Shown here: positions 52,304 to 53,613 of the stretch, piece after piece
How positions within the stretch are numbered: position 1 is the first letter of the stretch
How the letters are laid out: the number at the start of each line of letters is the position of its first letter
NCBI GenBank assembly: GCA_028875875.1
Contig: JAGWUV010000031.1
Span: 1 to 53,613, forward strand
DNA from: Bacteroidota bacterium
GTDB lineage: Bacteria; Bacteroidota; Bacteroidia; Chitinophagales; Chitinophagaceae
DNA length: 53,613 bases
Reading direction: 5' to 3'
Translations under genes and position numbers: made by a program
The notes under the pieces: model-generated
What the model saw: only the letters and a program-made list of their open reading frames with translations
What the model was told of the DNA's origin: nothing
The model's database searches: none

Positions 52304-53613
52304 TTACAGCAATTGAATGGTATAACTATAAGTATATTTCTTATCTAAAAGACGATACCTTTCATGAGGTAACGCCCCCCAGCTATTATCACCACCTACA
52401 CCACGTTGCTTATAATCAACTTGTACATGTATATTCTGATCTGGAGGCAGATCAGAGGGATGTTGCTGTTTCTTTGTCATACCCGGATCAAGACTTTCCG
52501 TAGAATGGTTGATTGCACTGAAACAAATAGGTTGAATACCTTCAAATCGATATCCACGGCCATTTTGATCTGTAAGACTAAACCATCTCACATCTGTTTT
52601 GTAACCACTTTCCTGTGGGCGGATATAACCATTACAATATTGATTCTTCACATCATCCTTATACAAGCCAACAAAAGCAGATTCGTTTCTATCACTATAA
52701 TTTTCCCACGGGCCTCTTCCATAGTATTGAATAGTTGTAAAAAAAGAAGGCAAGGTTAAGCGCATACCAAAACGAGGCAACTCTGCAAGCGATCGTCCTT
52801 CCATATCCATTGAAGCGGTTACCTGTACAGAACCATCGTTATGAATAAGATATTCAACAGTATAGGGAACTGCAATGTCTGTCAGCTCATATTCAACTTT
52901 AACTTCAACTCCTTCTTTTGTTTGATCTCCTACCACAATATTTTTAATCTTCCTGTTTTGATGTGCTGAACGCCAGATACCAAGTTTTGCGGGCATTCCG
53001 TTTCCAAAATCGTTATCTGTAGGCGCACGCCAGAAATAAGGTTCAGGGAATTGAGACAATCGAACACCATCGATCTTTGCGTAATTGGTAAAAGTACCTG
53101 ATTGCAGATCGATCTCGCCAAACACATCACCAGAATGAAAGCTAAGTTTATTTGCTTCTTTTTTAACCTGCAAGTTTCCACTTGCAATATTTTTTCTACT
53201 AAAATAATCACCACTTAACTTAAATTGTTCTGTTGCTACCACATGCCCTGCTTCAAGCATAGCTGTTCCCCATTTGTTAGTAGCCTGAATATTTATATAG
53301 TATTCACTGCCGTCTTGTGTTGCTATTGAAGGAACGTTCAGTGTAATATCTTTTTGCTGATGTGGTGCAAGTTCTACGGCAAATGCATCTTCTTTTATTT
53401 TTTCACCATTGCGATATAATTCCCATCTAAAAGCATATTGATTGAGATCAGTAAAATCGAACAAATTTTCCACTGTAATAATCCCTTTCGAAATATCTTT
53501 TGCCTTGAAATAAATATTCTGATAAACCTTCTTTACTTCATTCAAAGCGGGGTGAATACTGCGGTCTGCAGCAATCAAACCATTACAGCAAAAGTTCTCA
53601 TCATTATGCAAAT
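52304..53613 (-). CDS. GH2 beta-galactosidase, C-terminal part (5' end beyond window)
   Basis: The visible 436 codons carry the end of the catalytic barrel (HNDENFCCNGL) and the Ig-like domain. The large beta-galactosidase small-chain domain follows, with PYFWRAPTDNDFGNG, RFGMRLTLP, YYGRGPWENYSDR, and the LGALPHE-like final region ending in YTIQLL. This is the LacZ-type architecture. The frame stays open through the right edge; the TTG near 53611 is an internal leucine, not a start. About half the protein, including the catalytic glutamates, is missing from the window. It heads the downstream GH16 and GH43 genes with 26 bp spacing, so it belongs to their operon. Confidence 0.92.
   Translation of the reverse strand, partial: LHNDENFCCNGLIAADRSIHPALNEVKKVYQNIYFKAKDISKGIITVENLFDFTDLNQYAFRWELYRNGEKIKEDAFAVELAPHQQKDITLNVPSIATQDGSEYYINIQATNKWGTAMLEAGHVVATEQFKLSGDYFSRKNIASGNLQVKKEANKLSFHSGDVFGEIDLQSGTFTNYAKIDGVRLSQFPEPYFWRAPTDNDFGNGMPAKLGIWRSAHQNRKIKNIVVGDQTKEGVEVKVEYELTDIAVPYTVEYLIHNDGSVQVTASMDMEGRSLAELPRFGMRLTLPSFFTTIQYYGRGPWENYSDRNESAFVGLYKDDVKNQYCNGYIRPQESGYKTDVRWFSLTDQNGRGYRFEGIQPICFSAINHSTESLDPGMTKKQQHPSDLPPDQNIHVQVDYKQRGVGGDNSWGALPHERYRLLDKKYTYSYTIQLL

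Noticed and set aside
53558-53611. Start codon near the right edge for the beta-galactosidase fragment
   Set aside because: The TTG corresponds to a conserved internal leucine before HNDENFCCNGL in LacZ-type enzymes, so the gene is cut by the window and does not start there.

Overview
The window is a 53.6 kb AT-rich piece of a Bacteroidota chromosome. It most resembles the Chitinophagaceae/Sphingobacteriia side of the phylum, by inference from gene content and not from any search. Pointers are the -7 promoter boxes of the form TAnnTTTG, start codons without Shine-Dalgarno sequences, a type IX secretion module (CHU_C-tailed cargo plus PorP/SprF plus OmpA/PD40 protein), the DUF4954 protein beside glmS, the fused rhamnulose-phosphate aldolase/dehydrogenase, and a dense glycoside hydrolase cluster. 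No intact mobile element, CRISPR array or rRNA was seen. There is one tRNA gene (Asp, GTC).

Layout. 1-6.1 kb holds sugar catabolism: a cut-off rhaEW and rhaT on the minus strand, a divergent GntR/LacI-type regulator, then galT and galK with a palindromic operator candidate in front. 6.2-10 kb holds trpS, a deoxynucleoside kinase and ATP-type PEP carboxykinase. 10-15.1 kb holds a small outer-membrane protein, a LOG-family protein, a sodium:solute symporter, an O-methyltransferase, a secreted glucosaminidase with LysM repeats, and hpt. 15.2-24.7 kb holds a YfbK-like vWA protein, a GNAT acetyltransferase, glmS, DUF4954, cmk, dapA and accA. At 24.8-25.4 kb a tRNA-Asp gene is followed by a terminator, a short direct repeat and a truncated SNase-like fragment, which looks like a worn-out integration site.

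25.5-30.8 kb holds the most distinctive accessory system: a LysR regulator divergent from dabB and dabA, a two-subunit energy-coupled inorganic carbon uptake complex with all four zinc ligands of DabA intact. An SDR protein lacking the catalytic tyrosine follows. 31-37 kb holds the type IX secretion trio on the minus strand. 37.6-41.4 kb holds class Ia ribonucleotide reductase (nrdB, nrdA) behind a cobalamin riboswitch.

41.5-53.6 kb is a minus-strand run of exported carbohydrate-active enzymes: GH32, GH2, GH31 with a PA14 insertion, tandem GH43, lipoprotein GH16, and a GH2 beta-galactosidase cut by the window edge. Together with the rhamnose and galactose genes, these point to a plant- or algal-polysaccharide degrader. 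No SusC/SusD pair lies inside the window, so any PUL would continue beyond the right edge.

Many genes have Bacteroidota-style -7 boxes placed so close to the ATG that leaderless or nearly leaderless messages are likely (trpS, the O-methyltransferase, the GH2 gene). Convergent gene pairs are mostly separated by strong bidirectional hairpins.
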